From: Ceratodon purpureus
Taxonomy: Eukaryota; Streptophyta; Bryopsida; Pseudoditrichales; Ditrichaceae
Length of the DNA stretch: 64,000 nucleotides
Direction of reading: 5' to 3'
Assembly: GCA_014871385.1 (NCBI GenBank)
Contig: CM026432.1
Location: forward strand, 124,001 to 188,000
Made by a program: the position numbers and the translations under genes. Below are positions 23,198 to 35,645 of this stretch, one piece after another (position 1 is the first letter of the stretch; each line of letters starts with the position of its first letter). The notes below the pieces were generated by a model. It had not been told where the DNA came from, did no database searches, and was given only the letters and a program-made list of their open reading frames with translations.

Positions 23198-26100
23198 CTA
23201 TCTCAGAGGCTTCCGGAAATCACCATACGCAGATGTGATGGAAGCGAAGTCACCGCTCTGGCCCAGCGGAGGCCTGTCGGATTGGTACGAGCGCTGCATG
23301 AAATCACCGCCTCGACTGGATGACCTATCATTGCGGCTAAATTCGCCACTGCGGCGTGACGCCCTCGGCTGCCCAGAGCGGTTGTATTGCGGGACGAAGT
23401 CGCCACTACTTGTAGTCGAGGATGGTTTAATCTTCTGTGAGGGTCTCTCGTAATTAAGCGATTGCGACAGAATGTCCTTCTTGCGAGATTTGTCGGCATT
23501 GAAGTGCGCTAAAAATTCGTCCTTTTTGGTGGACGACTCCAGAGTGGCCTGCCGCACCTCCATGGTGCTCCGTCGAGGTCGATCGACTCGTTCCTGGTTA
23601 TACGATGAGGTTAGAAAGTCTTCGTGTCGGCGGGAGGTGCGGCCCAGGTTGTAAGACTGGTGCATGAAATCACCCGCGCCCTTCTGCGATCCAGACCGGC
23701 CTGCCTTGTAAGCCGAGGCCAGGATGTCACTCGCTTTGCGGGAGCCCCTGTCCATGTTGTACGAAGCAGACATGAAATTCCCCGCCTGAGAACGTCGTGT
23801 TGATGCTGGTCTATCGGGATTGTATGCCGATGATGCCGTATCACTTCTGCGAGTTGTAGGCTTGTGCGATGGTTGCGATGCAGAGTCCCCATTGTGTTGA
23901 GATCGCGCACCACGCCCAGATGAATTCCGGGATGTGGCTTGGGAGTTATTGGGACTGACGCTTGAACTCGCAGCAGCACGTGAAGAATCACGGGATTCTC
24001 GAACAGGTAGGGACGACCTCTTCTTGATTTTGGAGTGCAGCTGCTCCTCATCCGAGCTGGCTATGCGCTGTTTGGGAGTGCTCTGAGGGCGTACCTTGGC
24101 TTGGGCCGACTTTGTGGCTGCCATGTAGCTTCTCCTCACACTACACTGTGCATTTTCACTGTTGGACTGCGTATTGGAAATGGAACCTGGTGGCGAGGAC
24201 GCATCGGATTCCACCGGCCCACTGTCATTGCAACCTTGCAACATCTGGCGCTGTTGGCGCTGGAGCTGGATCAAAGTGGATGTTATGGGAGATGTGCGCT
24301 TGCTATTATTGTCGAAGTTGCCTTGATGAACTGCTTGCGACTGCGACTGAGTTGGGGAATCGTTAAGGCCACTGTGCAGCGACTGATTCTCTTGGTTGTC
24401 GTCCATGGGTGCCTTGGCGTTCTTAGAGGGCGATGAGTCGTGTGCGTCCTTGAGCGGGCGATTCTCCCAGGGGCGAGCGGCCATCCACCGCTCCAGCCAG
24501 CTCCATCCCCAGTGGGGCTTGTCCCCTTCATTGTTAAAGTACACTTGCGACGATCCACCGTGACTCTCTGGCCTCCACTGCACCATCCTCAAGTGCATCA
24601 ATCAGTCAGCCGGACATCCGTTGATTGTCTCCCAATAGTGCTCACAAACCCAATCATTTCACTCCACGTGCTATCCGCCACACATTCAATCATCGTTCCA
24701 GTATTCTATTACCATTCAAGATTTAGATAACAAGGTTTCGAGGTCGAAATGGGACACTCGGGTCGACATTAGATAGATCTATTCGACACAGAAAAGGACA
24801 GTTCTATAGAAATTTTACCTGACGACTATTCGCATAAGCTCGAGCCCTTTCACGCTTCATTAGACCCTCCTGCCTTTGTTGTAATTTCGCTTGAAGGTCT
24901 TGTTTCGTTCGTGAGCTAGCGCACCACCCAAGCTGCACAGAGCCGAAAGATATATAAATCAAAAGAAGGAGCTGGTCTCAGGAATGACCAGATTGATATC
25001 CACATAAATCCCAACCGAAAGTTACCTTACCCAAGAAAAGAATTGAATTAAAAATATCCTTGGTGGAATACAGGCTACAGCACAAACGATGCCTGTGGGC
25101 ATCTTGCTCGCATCTTCACTTGTAAAGCATCAGGAACATAGTGTTCATAGTACACCGATTTCATAACGCAGGGTTTAAAGGTTTCGGTTGAATGAATTTA
25201 CACAAGTACATAAGAAACTGAACAATCTAAATATGGCAATCTATTCTGAACTGTCTTCGCATCAGCTACCCCAGGCCCAATGCCAAGGAAGCATAAAAAG
25301 CTGGCCTGCATTTGACTTTCTGCAAAGGAACAAGGCGAGAGCGAACACACCTCGGATTCACGAAGCTGAGCCTCAATAAGTCGCCGATGACTGATAGTGC
25401 GCTGCACTGCCAGGCCTTGCTGTGACATGCGCACTCGGCGAGCACGAACACGCGCTTGAACCCTGACCAGAGCTTGCATACAACGAAGAGTGATAGCGGC
25501 CTGCCTCCGCACTGTGTGCCCTCGCACCAGGGCTTGCAAGCGCACCAATCCTTTCAATGCTCGCAGGGCCCTCCGTGCCTGCCAAGAATGCAGCATTGCC
25601 ATTGATCAGACTCAGTGACAACGTTACTCATTTATATCGACCAAAGCCAGTACTTGAAGAGGATCGACCTGGGCAAAGGTAGGGTAATTAAGTCCTGATC
25701 TCTAGCCTGTACATGCATATGGCTTACGTGCGGCCTGCTTTGTCAGGAGAGGCACAAAGTTTGTGGCACTACGGACTAGGCTTGCAGACTGGTTGCGGGA
25801 CTAGTACCAGAAATCCTCGGAAAGCAGTCTGGATGCGAATTGCGGCCCATTCCGCCACTACAATGGAGTGAGAGTTTGGAGATGGGCTCTCTGTCGACAC
25901 CTCGTCAATCATGACCTGGAGCTGCTCCATCTTGAACTCCTGGCTGTAGCTGGACATGACCGCACCCGACGACATGACCTCCTGCTGCTCCGCATCTTGG
26001 TCGCATTCTGTACCGTGCCTCCACAACGTCCATCGCTTATGCCCCTTCTCATTCGACTTCTCGCCTTGTTTCTTCTGCGATGACACAGACTGCAATAATC

Positions 26101-26636
26101 AATAGCAAAGTTTGAGTTGATGTCTAAGTAATCTCGACAACGGGGAATTTAGATCTACACTGTAATAGGGCAGATCAGAGCGAACGGCGATTCTAGAAGG
26201 ATGAGCATGAACAGGGGAAATTGAGAGTTTCAGAACAGACCCGTGATTGCAATACACATCCACTTGATCTCAGATGTCATGCGAATCAAATAAGGCTCCC
26301 CTTGTAGAAAACTTCAGACTTCTCCCTAAAGGTGGATTCAACGGAAGACTATCGCTTTAGCTTTGAATGGCTAGGCAGCAGTGTGAAAAGGAGAAGAAAA
26401 GTCCCGGAGCAGCGAAAAATAATACTTACAAGGACAACATCGTCTTTTTCAGATTGGTGCGACAGTTCCGATGGTGCTTTCTCAGAGACCGCTTTCTCAG
26501 AGCCTGCTGTAGATGGTGCTTTGGTGGTGTCCGGCAGTGCCTTGGTGGGAACAGATGGTGCGACGATGACTCCTCCGCCCCCTCCGCCGCGTTTACCACT
26601 AATCAGGGACTTGAAGAACTTGCTAGATGCACCCAT
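23198..26636 (-). CDS. IQD (IQ67-domain) calmodulin-binding scaffold protein with extended C-terminal repeats
   Basis: Five exons on the minus strand, all phase 0: 26636-26430, 26089-25808, 25578-25351, 24932-24819 and 24577-23198, giving 736 residues. The start [17 protein letters not shown] matches IQD N-termini. The IQ67 domain (about residues 148-214) begins [14 protein letters not shown] and carries the repeated Arg-rich IQ motifs; an intron falls right after FRGFL, the position conserved in IQD genes. [14 protein letters not shown] follows, and the DUF4005 motif [16 protein letters not shown] lies at about 424-440. From family knowledge, IQD proteins bind calmodulin and microtubules. 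Unusual here: after DUF4005 about 200 residues form degenerate repeats built on GDFM-x-x-SYN-x-x-R (see findings). Confidence 0.9.
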
Positions 26637-26815
26637 GCTTCTCCAGCTGCGTCCAGATTTGGCAATGGTGGCTTGCAGACATGAGCTCCGCGCGGTAACC
26701 TCGTCGGGGCTCTCTCGTCTGATTTCCGGACCCGGACTCGCGTGTGCTAGCGAGAGGCAACCACCACGCATGTACCTGGAGCAGTGCACTAATCCCTCAC
26801 TAGCTTGCCTGTCTT

Positions 26816-26841
26816 TCCGCCCGCCCGCCCGCCCGCCCACT
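26816..26841. repeat. CCCG tetranucleotide microsatellite in the 5' region of the IQD gene
   Basis: Runs of CCGCCCGCCCGCCCGCCCGC. It lies about 180 bases upstream of the IQD start codon, probably in its 5' UTR or first intron. Confidence 0.8.
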
Positions 26842-27770
26842 CGCAAATACGGTGAACAAGTACTAGTTGCAGTGCTTACTTGAAAGAATGTAATGTAGAG
26901 AAGATGGGAACAGCGGAAAACGGGAAACCAAGGTTTGAAATCTAAGCTGTGGAAGTGTGGTGGATCAGGAGAGCCCCGATAAAAAGGACACTGATGCAAT
27001 GGAGCGGAGGGAACGATACCAGGTGCATTGTAAGATGTTGGAGAGGGAAGCACGATGATCGTGTGAGGCAGTCGTGACGACGATGATGCAGGCAAATCGA
27101 CAAGTGAGTGAAGTTAGTGTACATGAAAGGGAAAGGGAGTGCGAGAGGAAGGCGGGGGGGAGATTGGGATGAGGGGAGGAAGACCTAGATCGGCCAGGGG
27201 CAGCGCAGGGCGAGTAGGAGCAGGAGCACGGACGAGTCGAGGACGACGACGAGCCAGTACGAGGGGGGAGCGGAACCGGAAGAGGGGCCACAGCGCGCCG
27301 GAGGCTGTAGCGAGGCAGCAGCGAAAGGCAAACGGAGATCCATGCAGGCCAGGCCTCGGCACGGCTTGGGCCCTGGGCTGGGCTGGGCTGGGCTGACCTG
27401 CCCCCACGCCCAAAGCCCGTCCCGGTGTTCGACCACGAGTGGGGACAATGGCACCCAACCTTGGGATTGGGGCTGGGGCTGGAGCTGGGCCCATGGGCAT
27501 GGGCATGGGCCCTGGGCTGTGGCACGGTGGGCCGCCCGCCCTACCGTGGGGGCTCCTCTCGCTCGCGCGACGCGATGAGGCTTTCTTTATCTACTGTCTG
27601 CCTTTTGTCTGCCTTTCATCTGCCTTTCAGGCTTCCCTTCCGCTGCCGCCGCCTGCTTTTCTATTCCTGGCTGCCAATGCTCTCCGGCCCCCAATACCCC
27701 CGCATTCCAGTGACCCCCTACCTTTGCCAGGGCTAGAAGTTACTGGTGTGACCTGAAGGCTTAGAGCATC
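26842..27770. other. GC-rich 5' flank of the IQD gene
   Basis: Probable promoter and 5' UTR. Includes (GGGCT)n at about 27370-27392 and (GGGCAT)n at about 27490-27510. Overlapping long frames on both strands are Arg/Gly/Pro strings typical of GC-rich repeats and are not called as genes. Confidence 0.45.
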
Positions 27771-28865
27771 CCCACTGCTCTTTTAACCTTCCAACCCCTA
27801 AAAGTGCTTCAATAAATAATTTCCGCACCTTTACATGTGCCGTAGAATTCCGGTCGACTTGTAACCGTAAATGCTTTACATGTATGAAGACCCGACACCT
27901 CATGATCAAGGTAGAGTTTCACCACATTATAACTATTTGCGGCATTTTCATCTAGTCTGAAACAGGCTATAATTTTTAGGTCATTAATTGTTTAACCCCT
28001 AAAGTTCCTTGACTATGTTTCACCAAAAAAAATGCTCCAAAACTGCCATTTCCAATGTAAAAAGCTTGAATGACTAAAAATCATTATTTTCTAATTATAA
28101 CCGTAAGATCTTCAACTAGATTATTGTAAAAGACAACTCAATAAATTTCAATATAATCGACCGTAGAGATTAGAAGATTATAGCAATTGAAATTTAAAAA
28201 CAAACTTTTTTGACAAGAGTTTTGACTAGGTTGACATACTCTAATTTCTTTTTCTTAGGTTTTTTGCATTATGGATTTTGGAGGTTTTGATGAATGTCAA
28301 AGAAGACCAAGTAAGGTAATTTTATTAAAAAAATTACAGGGAAAAGTCAAGTGTAACATATTGAAAACAATATTTTTATTAAGTTGAATACACAAGAATG
28401 CTAAATCTTCTTTATTTCCTAGAAATTCCATTATTCAATAAAGTCCCAATCCAAATGGTCAAAGTAAAGATTGATGTCCATATTTTCACTGAAAAAAAGA
28501 AAAAACCTTAAATAATATTTTTTCTAGCTTTTATGAAAAAAGAAGAAGTTTTTTAGTACACTGCCCGAAACGGTGAGAAAATTTTGATATTTTGTGGAGT
28601 GAACATTATGCACTCAAAGTCGTTTATTTTTGGGAAACCTCAAAGATGACATCATGAAGTATTTATAGAAATATTCTCAAAGGTAATTGATGTATTTAGC
28701 ATAACTACCCGAACTGCCCATCAAACAGCTTTTTCCACTTCGGGTACCATAGCTATTTTTATAAATGTCCAATTGGACAAAAAAGATTCCCTTGAAGTTC
28801 TTGTTATGGCCTACATTCACAAAAAGTTTCAAAAAATCTCAACTTCAATTGAAGTCACAGGTACA

Positions 28866-29105
28866 TGCCCATTCTAGGACAATGGTCCTAAGGGGTAAAA
28901 GGCCACTACTTGGATGATAAATGTATTTACACGTCACCACTAGGCATGTTTCAGACCTTTGAGCTTGTAAGTTGGATGCATATCCAACCCCTAAAAGACA
29001 ATTGTCCACATTTGGGTTTTTCGAAAGTTCAAGGAGATACCTATGATGTCAATTTTAGATTTAAAAAATTGAAACTTTATGTGAATGTTTGTCGTGGCAA
29101 GAACT
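28866..29105. mobile_element. relic ends of further TTAA-type elements
   Basis: CCCATTCTAGGACAATGG followed by TCCTAAGGGGTAA (28866-28897) closely copies the right end of element C (29938-29971). An inward-facing AACCCCTAAAAGAC start lies near 28988. These look like remnants of an older copy adjacent to element C. Confidence 0.45.
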
Positions 29106-29109
29106 TTAA

Positions 29110-29967
29110 CCCCTAAACGGCCAAGGGTGTTTTTTGCTCAAAACTGCCTTCAAATAGTCTCTTTTGAAAGCAAGCCGAATAGTGCCAAATTGGAACCAAT
29201 TTTGGTATTTCCAACCGTAAGATCTTGTGTCTGACTACTATGTCTATATGCCTACCAAATCCCATGCTCTCATTCCTTACCATTTGAGAGATCGTAACAT
29301 TTAAAGTGGAAAAAAAAATTAAAAAAAAATACCCTGCAAAATGGAGACAACAATATTTTCGGGTCCAAAAAAATCATTTTTTTGAGTAGGTTTGGAATGG
29401 GCCTCTTTGGATTCTTGTTCCTAGCTGAGTAAGGTACGTTTCTACAAAATCTCATGCCCATGCAAGTTGTGGAACCTTGAGAACATCATTAATTTCCACA
29501 AGGGGGTATGCTGAAATTCACATACAAAGGCTGTTTTTTTACAATAAAAATAGCATATGAAACATTTTTGGATTGAAAATCCAAACGGTGGGAACATGCT
29601 CTAGTTCCTCTTCTATGTATTGGAATTTTTATTTTTGAAAAATAACTAAAATCTTGATTTATGATGGAATTTCGTCTTTAGACAGATTTTGGCAGATTTT
29701 GGCAGTTCTGGGCAGTTCTGGGAAGTTTTAAGCAGAAATTGCTGCATTCACAGTGGCCGAGAGCCTGCCCGTGGAAGGGCGTTTTATGCTCAGATGAGCA
29801 TAGCTTTTCCTCACTTCATCCAAAAAAATTATAAAAATATCCCCATAAACCTCTTGAAAAAACCTTTTTCCACAAAAAAATTCAAAAGAGTTTCAAGTAA
29901 ATTTGAATTTTTAGGAACCTGCCCAAATTTCAAAAGCACCCATTCTAGGACAATGGCCGTTTAGGGG
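29110..29967. mobile_element. TTAA-target element C (858 bp), nested in element B
   Basis: Begins CCCCTAAACGGCCA and ends TGGCCGTTTAGGGG, with TTAA on both sides (29106-29109 and 29968-29971). The subterminal box CAACCGTAAGATCTTG lies near 29215. Non-coding; the frames on either strand are low-complexity. Confidence 0.75.
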
Positions 29968-30768
29968 TTAAGGAAGTTTAATTTTTTTCAATTAGACATT
30001 TAAAAAAATAGTTATTGTACATGAAGAATTTTGTGTGTGGTGTACAATTCGTTTAACCGTGCTAAATAAATTTTTTACCTTTGATATTTTTCCTATAAAT
30101 AATTAATTCTGTCATCTTTGAGAATTCCAAGAAAAAACTTCATTTAGTACAAAATGTTTATTCTACAATGATCAAAGTTTTCTCACCATTGTGGGTAACG
30201 GTCCAAAATAACTTCTTCTTTCCTCTATTAAAATTAGAATTTTTTTTTTCATTTTTTTTTTTTCTTAATTACACTTAAAAGACGGACATAAATCTTTACT
30301 TTGATCATTTGGATTGGGACTTTATGAGATATTGGAATTTCTAGATAAGAAATATGAATTGGCATTCTTGTGTATTCAACTTAATACAAATATTGTTTTC
30401 AAATATACTACACGAGTCTTATGTATGTAATTGTTTTTATAGAATTAGCTAACTTAGTTGTCTTTGTCATGCACCAAAATCCCCAAAATCAGTAATGTAA
30501 AAAATCTATAAAAAAAAACAAAGTGTGTCAACTTAGTTAAAAATTGTGTCAGTAAAGTTTGTTTTTAAATTTCAATTGCTACAATCTTCTAATCTCTACA
30601 GTCGATTATGATGATTTTTTTTGAACTATTTACTACAATAATATAGTTGAAGATCTTATGATTAGAATTGGAATATACTGATTTTTAGTCATTAATGCTT
30701 TTTACATTAGAAATGGTATTTTTTGAACGTTTTTTGGTGAAACATAGTCAAGGAACTTTAAAGGTTAA

Positions 30769-31319
30769 GGAGTTCAAGGACCATTATGGATGCTCTTTAG
30801 TACTTTTTTTTGTCATGGCCCACTAATTAGGAGTATTTAATGAGCTTGGATCTTGGCGTCAGCTATCTTTTGTAATGTGACAGTTGTACTAAAGACCTCT
30901 TTATATTTAAATGTCATTTTCAATAGCAGTGTATAAAGGTCAGTTGCTTCAAGACCAAAGGTCGGCCTCTTCTTCCATGGCCTTTGAAAGTAGTATGAAG
31001 TAAGAAGAGACCAAGAAGAAGGCCATATCAATTATTCATTGTATCAACTTAATACACCAATAATTACTGGAAGATCAACTTCTAAAATATAAATCAAAAT
31101 CAAAGTTAAAAGAAGATTAGACCATAGTAATTCAAAACATGTAAAGAATGTTTTTTGGAAGTCTAGATGTTTTAGAAGATATAGGAGTTGCAATACATTG
31201 TTCTACTATAGAGTTTGTATTAAAAAATGTATATATGCTAAAAATAAACCTCTAATTGTTATTACATTTATGATTTTGGATTTGGAACTAATAAATTATT
31301 TAATCTCCACATGTAGAAA
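30769..31319. other. AT-rich spacer, no gene seen
   Basis: The minus frame 31031-30837 (64 codons) has no recognisable domain and the rest is stop-rich. Confidence 0.4.
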
Positions 31320-32127
31320 ATGACTATTATATTATTTAGAGATCAAGAGCGAGACAATGGTAAGAAGCATACCGCAGTAGAGAGCGTAGTAGATCAACTC
31401 GTGAAACAGAGACATAGAAGCGAGAAGCGAGCGGTGCTCAGCTACAGCCAGGAAGTGCTTGAACAAGGAGACACTAAAAACAGTGGGATCCGGAGTGAAG
31501 AAAAGGCGACGCTACATACATGACCCAAGAGGTTGGTGAGCATCGCAATTGCGGTGGAGATCTCTGTTGCCGCCAAGGAAGAGGATGGAAGGTTAGCGAA
31601 TGAACCTATTGCTTACATCGAGAAGCCTAGAATTAACAAGAGGTCGGAGCTTACCGTGAAGGAAACCGCCAAAGTTGCTATCCAGAAGGATGATGCGGTG
31701 ACTGAGGAGGCCAACGCCTGAACTGAGGAGGCTGCTGTTGTTACGAAACAGAGGAGGCCACCATCGATTACGGCTACATTGGGGAGGTCTTTGCTACTGC
31801 AAGAGGAGGGTTTGCTGCCGCAATTGGACAAGCTTTGCTGTTGCCGCATTTGAAGAAGACGTTGTTGCCGCCGCTGAGACAAGTTTCATTGCTGCCGTCT
31901 TTGAAAAAGACATTGATGCCGCGGACGTATTGACGAGGACCAGATTGACTTTGGAGTCAAGGAAACTCATACTGCAGCACTCAACTTCGACCTTATCCAC
32001 AGAAGAGTTGTCATCAGCTATCAAGCGTGGAAGGGTTGTTTTGGAAGAGTACCGCCACAAAGACAGAGTCTCGAGTAGGCCTTGGAGCAGGCGATTGGAG
32101 CAAGCGTTCGTAGTGTCGTCGGAGTAG
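31320..32127 (+). pseudogene. Ala/Glu-rich reading frames, unidentified
   Basis: Three consecutive plus-strand frames (31320-31523, 31533-31721, 31738-32127) are richer in GC than the surroundings and have a coding-like composition. The last contains an internal repeat (AAFEEDVVAAAETS followed by IAAVFEKDIDAADV). Stops and frame changes separate the pieces, so this is a broken gene, a gene with short introns, or non-coding. No family is recognised. Confidence 0.25.
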
Positions 32128-32985
32128 GAGTGCAAAGCAACACCCGAGACAATGCCATGTAAGAGGTGTTTTGTTATTGCAACTGGATTTAGAAACTCTC
32201 AAGTGAAGTGTGTCTACACGACACTGGAATGTACTTGGAACTCCATAGATAAGATTTTTTTTATTAACTGGAATGCTTACAACCGAGGGTTGGAGCAAAC
32301 TTGTGTGTCGACTCTTAGCCCAAGGATAGTGGTAGGTGATAATTGTGATGTTGTATTGTATGATGTATGCTTTGGGGTAGTAAACGCTGCAAGACTTAGG
32401 GTCCACAACAAGTTTGTGGAACCTCTAATTTTGCTGGAAACCAAAAGTGCCACATTTTGCACATATAGAAAATAGGTGTAAATGAAAATATTTGTTTTCT
32501 TCAGTTTGAATGCTAGTTTGGAGGTATTTGTCTGCTTAGACATTGGTATAGTATAAATCCTCACAGCCAGTCTGTGGTCGACTATTGCATCACAGATGAT
32601 CTGCCAATGCATGCTCATGTTTTTCCATCTTTTAGTAAAGCAAAATGCATGATAGGTGAATGTATACAATTTGCTAGTGTATGTCGTCACTGGAGAAGAG
32701 TATTGTCAGTTAGTAAACAAATGCAATATAGTTTGTTAGTCAACTATTATTTTGTAGAATACTTGGCTGCTTAGATTATGCAAACTTGAATATGTTTGTG
32801 AATGTATGCAATAGTAAATGTGTAGAATTGTTACGGTCAATGTGTTTGAACCGCTTCTTTGTGATACATCTCTCAATAGGCCAAGAATATAATTTCTGGA
32901 AGAGAGAATGGTCAAAGGTGATAAGTGGAAATACTCAATTTACATATATTCAATATCATGCTTACATCTCTCTTATATACTTCAA
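32128..32985. other. no clear gene
   Basis: Frames at 32152-32475 and 32574-32774 are open but lack domains. The second contains FASVCRHWRRVLS, faintly like the end of an F-box, which is too little to call. Confidence 0.3.
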
Positions 32986-32986
32986 A

Positions 32987-35473
32987 ATGGCGAGTAGCAG
33001 TATTCCTTCCACCACTAAAATACCATTTGAAAAAGAAAAAAATGCATATATAGAAATTGTTAGTGTAAAAAGTCTAGTAGCAAGTGCAACTCCTCCAAGC
33101 AAAAAGAAGGTTAACCCCTAAAAATCCAGGAAAGCCAAAACAACTTTTTGCAATTTCGGGCAGCCATGATGAAGGGATTAAAATTAATATTTTTTTCTAA
33201 GATTTTTACTGGATGCTCTTTATACTGCAAAGTATATGTGGTAAAATTTTCAAAGCCAAATTCCAATTTTAAGACCTTAATATAGAAATTTCAGGTTTAA
33301 AGTTGAAAATGGGCAGCTTAAAATTAGGTTTTTTTTAAAAAAAATCTTGAAATATGTTCATAATGAAATCACCACTCAAATTCCAAAGAGACCCAAGTCA
33401 AAAAATATACCAATTTTACAAGGGTAGCTTCTAAAAATTACAAAGACATGCTTCAAATTTTTGAATTACTTCTTTCAAAATTTGTCAACATTTGAGATTT
33501 TGAAAATTTCCCAAAATAATTTCGCCTAAAATCAAAAATTTATAAAGGCACCTAACCACCATTTAGATTTTTCTAAAACCAAGTATACTAAACGTCATAC
33601 ATGTTTTACTATATCAACGTTTTTAGACCAGCTTCTAGAAAATAATTTTTATAATGGTCCTAAAAACAGAATGAGTCTCGAAAGTTTTGCATGGAGGTAC
33701 CCAAATTGATTATCTACATGGAAAAAAATATGAGCAAAATATTTGGGGTACAAATCTTCAACTCTCCTTTGCTACTATTTTGACTATGTTATTCGAGCAA
33801 TGCCCAAAAAAAGTTTTCCTGCAACTTTGAATGTTATAATCTCTAAGATGGTAAACATCCAACGGCTGAAAATTCTTCTAGTACTTTTAAAAGAGGTAAA
33901 GTACAAGATCTTACGGTTATATTTCTAAAAAATCAACTTTTTTTGGTCCAAACCGTTTTTCCCACAAGGTGGTCAAAAATGGCTGTTTTGGGTTTTGGAA
34001 CCTCCAAAACCGGCTGGATTTTTAGGGGTTAAGGGAAGTGCACCCTCTAAGGTGCAACACCATCCCTTTAGGCTTGTTTTCCTTGTAATGAATGAACTTG
34101 GTAAAGAAAACATCTATCATGAGCAAAACTCCTCCGTTACAATGTTGGTGAAAAATGGGAGATATGAGGAAGAAGTAGTGGAATATGTTCAATCCATTCC
34201 CTCATTTCCACATGTGCCGCAAGAAGAGAGGCCTTCTAAGCGGGATGATAAAAAGGAAGGAATGCACTACAACCTCACTAAAATTCCATTTGATGTAGAT
34301 GTTGATGATTGTGGCTTCAATCTGGATTACCAAATTTCTATCCACTTTGAGATTGAAGACAGAAATCTCTTAAGGAAAGGTTGAGTAAAATGAACATTGA
34401 CATTGGTAAAATTCTTGGAGAGTCAATTGTCATCTTAAGCTTTCATAGGTCAAAGAGATGGAGTGGAAGTAGATGGATTGGCTCTTATCCAACGACGGAG
34501 ATTATTCATACTCAAGCTTGACAAATTTACCTTAGCATGTGGTAAAGTTGCAAAGTCTTTTGACTCCATCGCCATTGCAAGCATGCTCTTGGTAAAAGTA
34601 ACAATTGCCTCACTTAAGGATAAGCATTGATTTACCTTGTTTGAGGAAATTGTTATCGATGGGTTCAAAAGGGGATTTGAGTTTGAAGTTATCAATGTTC
34701 AAAAATCCGCTGAGAGGAATTTGCTTTGGATAAAGCACTATCTTTCAAGGAAGCAAAAAAGATTAAACTTAACAAACTCTCATTCTCCAATGAAATAGTT
34801 GAGGTAAACTTTGCAAACAATGAAAAACTTTCTGAGGATGATAAAGCTAGGAAAAATGTGATGGTGTTTATTGTCCAAAATTTTAACAAGATAAAACCAC
34901 CATGCAAATTAAGGAGGGAATCCAAAAATTCATGGGAGAATAAAATGTTTTTGGTTTTACTTTAGACTTTAAAATGGCAAGCATACTGGCTCATGCAATG
35001 TATAATACCTTAATTCTTTTGTTTAGAAAAAGTCTGTCAAGAAAAATGAAAATATCTTAGGTAAATATGACGAATTCACCCCCCACCCCAAAAGCCTAGA
35101 CGGAATAAATGCACCAAATAAAGAAGAGTTAATTAGACTCGGATTTACGGATATCAGCACCGCACTTGCCAACACCATTCAAGCTTTGGAGAAAGGACCG
35201 CATCAAAACTATACCAACAAAGATCTCAACAAGATGGTAGAGAAGGCAGTAACCAAGGGAACGGATTGAATACGAAAGAAAATGGTGAGCCTCAAAGGTG
35301 AGATTGTACAAGTGGCAAAGGTCTATGCCGACCATGTACAAGCAGATTCAAATAAGAATTTTAAGCTCCAAATGCAACTTCTTCAAAGGCAAATGAAGAT
35401 TACTTTAGATGTTATCAAAGCGGCACATCCGAACATATCGGAACTTGAAGGCAATATGGATTCGTCAAACTAG
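32987..35473 (+). pseudogene. unidentified gene(s), split by element D and decayed
   Basis: A plus-strand frame opens at ATG 32987 (MASSSIPSTTKIPFEKEK...) and runs to the TTAA target of element D. The same frame resumes at 34033 and ends at TGA 34382-34384. A second start (MNIDIGKILGESIVILSF) follows 5 bases later at 34390. Further coding-like stretches lie at 34480-34970 in shifted frames and at 35084-35473 (for example LGFTDISTALANTIQALEKG, then a coiled-coil-like tail). Adjacent or overlapping ORFs with this layout could come from a mobile element or an integrated virus, but I recognise no domain and do not assign one. Stops at several points show it is not intact. Confidence 0.35.
33115..34028. 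mobile_element. TTAA-target element D (914 bp)
   Basis: Starts CCCCTAAAAATCCAG and ends CTGGATTTTTAGGGG, flanked by TTAA (33111-33114 and 34029-34032). The subterminal box occurs reversed near the right end (CAAGATCTTACGGT at about 33904), so it lies in opposite orientation to elements A, C and E. Several internal stretches match element E in reverse (the TTACCATCTTAGAGATTATA region of E near 51320). Non-coding. It interrupts an open frame that is restored when the element is removed. Confidence 0.8.
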
Positions 35474-35524
35474 TTTCAACAAACATCCCGCCGGCTAACA
35501 ATCACAAGCTATTAATAGTATATT

Positions 35525-35645
35525 TATATACTAAAAATAAACATATAAAAATAATATTTCTTATAAATACTAAAAATAAACATCTAAAAATAATATTTCT
35601 TATAAATACTAAAAATAATCTTCTAAATATAGTATTACTAAATAC
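35525..35645 (+). repeat. AT-rich tandem repeat, about 44-bp unit
   Basis: Nearly three copies of a unit like ACTAAAAATAAACATCTAAA followed by AATAATATTTCTTATAAAT. It directly precedes the LINE and could belong to its 5' region. Confidence 0.65.

Larger units (their letters stand above)
27996..30764. mobile_element. TTAA-target foldback element B (long palindrome, interrupted by C)
   Basis: The left end is CCCCTAAAGTTCCTTGACTA and the right end is the reverse complement of CCTTTAAAGTTCCTTGACTA, flanked by TTAA (27992-27995 and 30765-30768). The two arms match inversely, with scattered differences, for several hundred bases (for example GAGATTAGAAGATTATAGCA on the left against its near complement around 30580). 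Without the inner element the unit is a near-complete palindrome of about 1.9 kb. The subterminal box ACCGTAAGATCTT is at about 28099. No coding capacity. Confidence 0.7.

Noticed and set aside
26965..27756. Long frames of 80-190 codons on both strands
   Set aside because: GC-rich promoter sequence with Arg/Gly/Pro strings; no domain, no consistent splice sites.
32574..32774. Possible second F-box (FASVCRHWRRVLS)
   Set aside because: Only about a dozen residues resemble the end of an F-box; the LPEDL-type start is missing.
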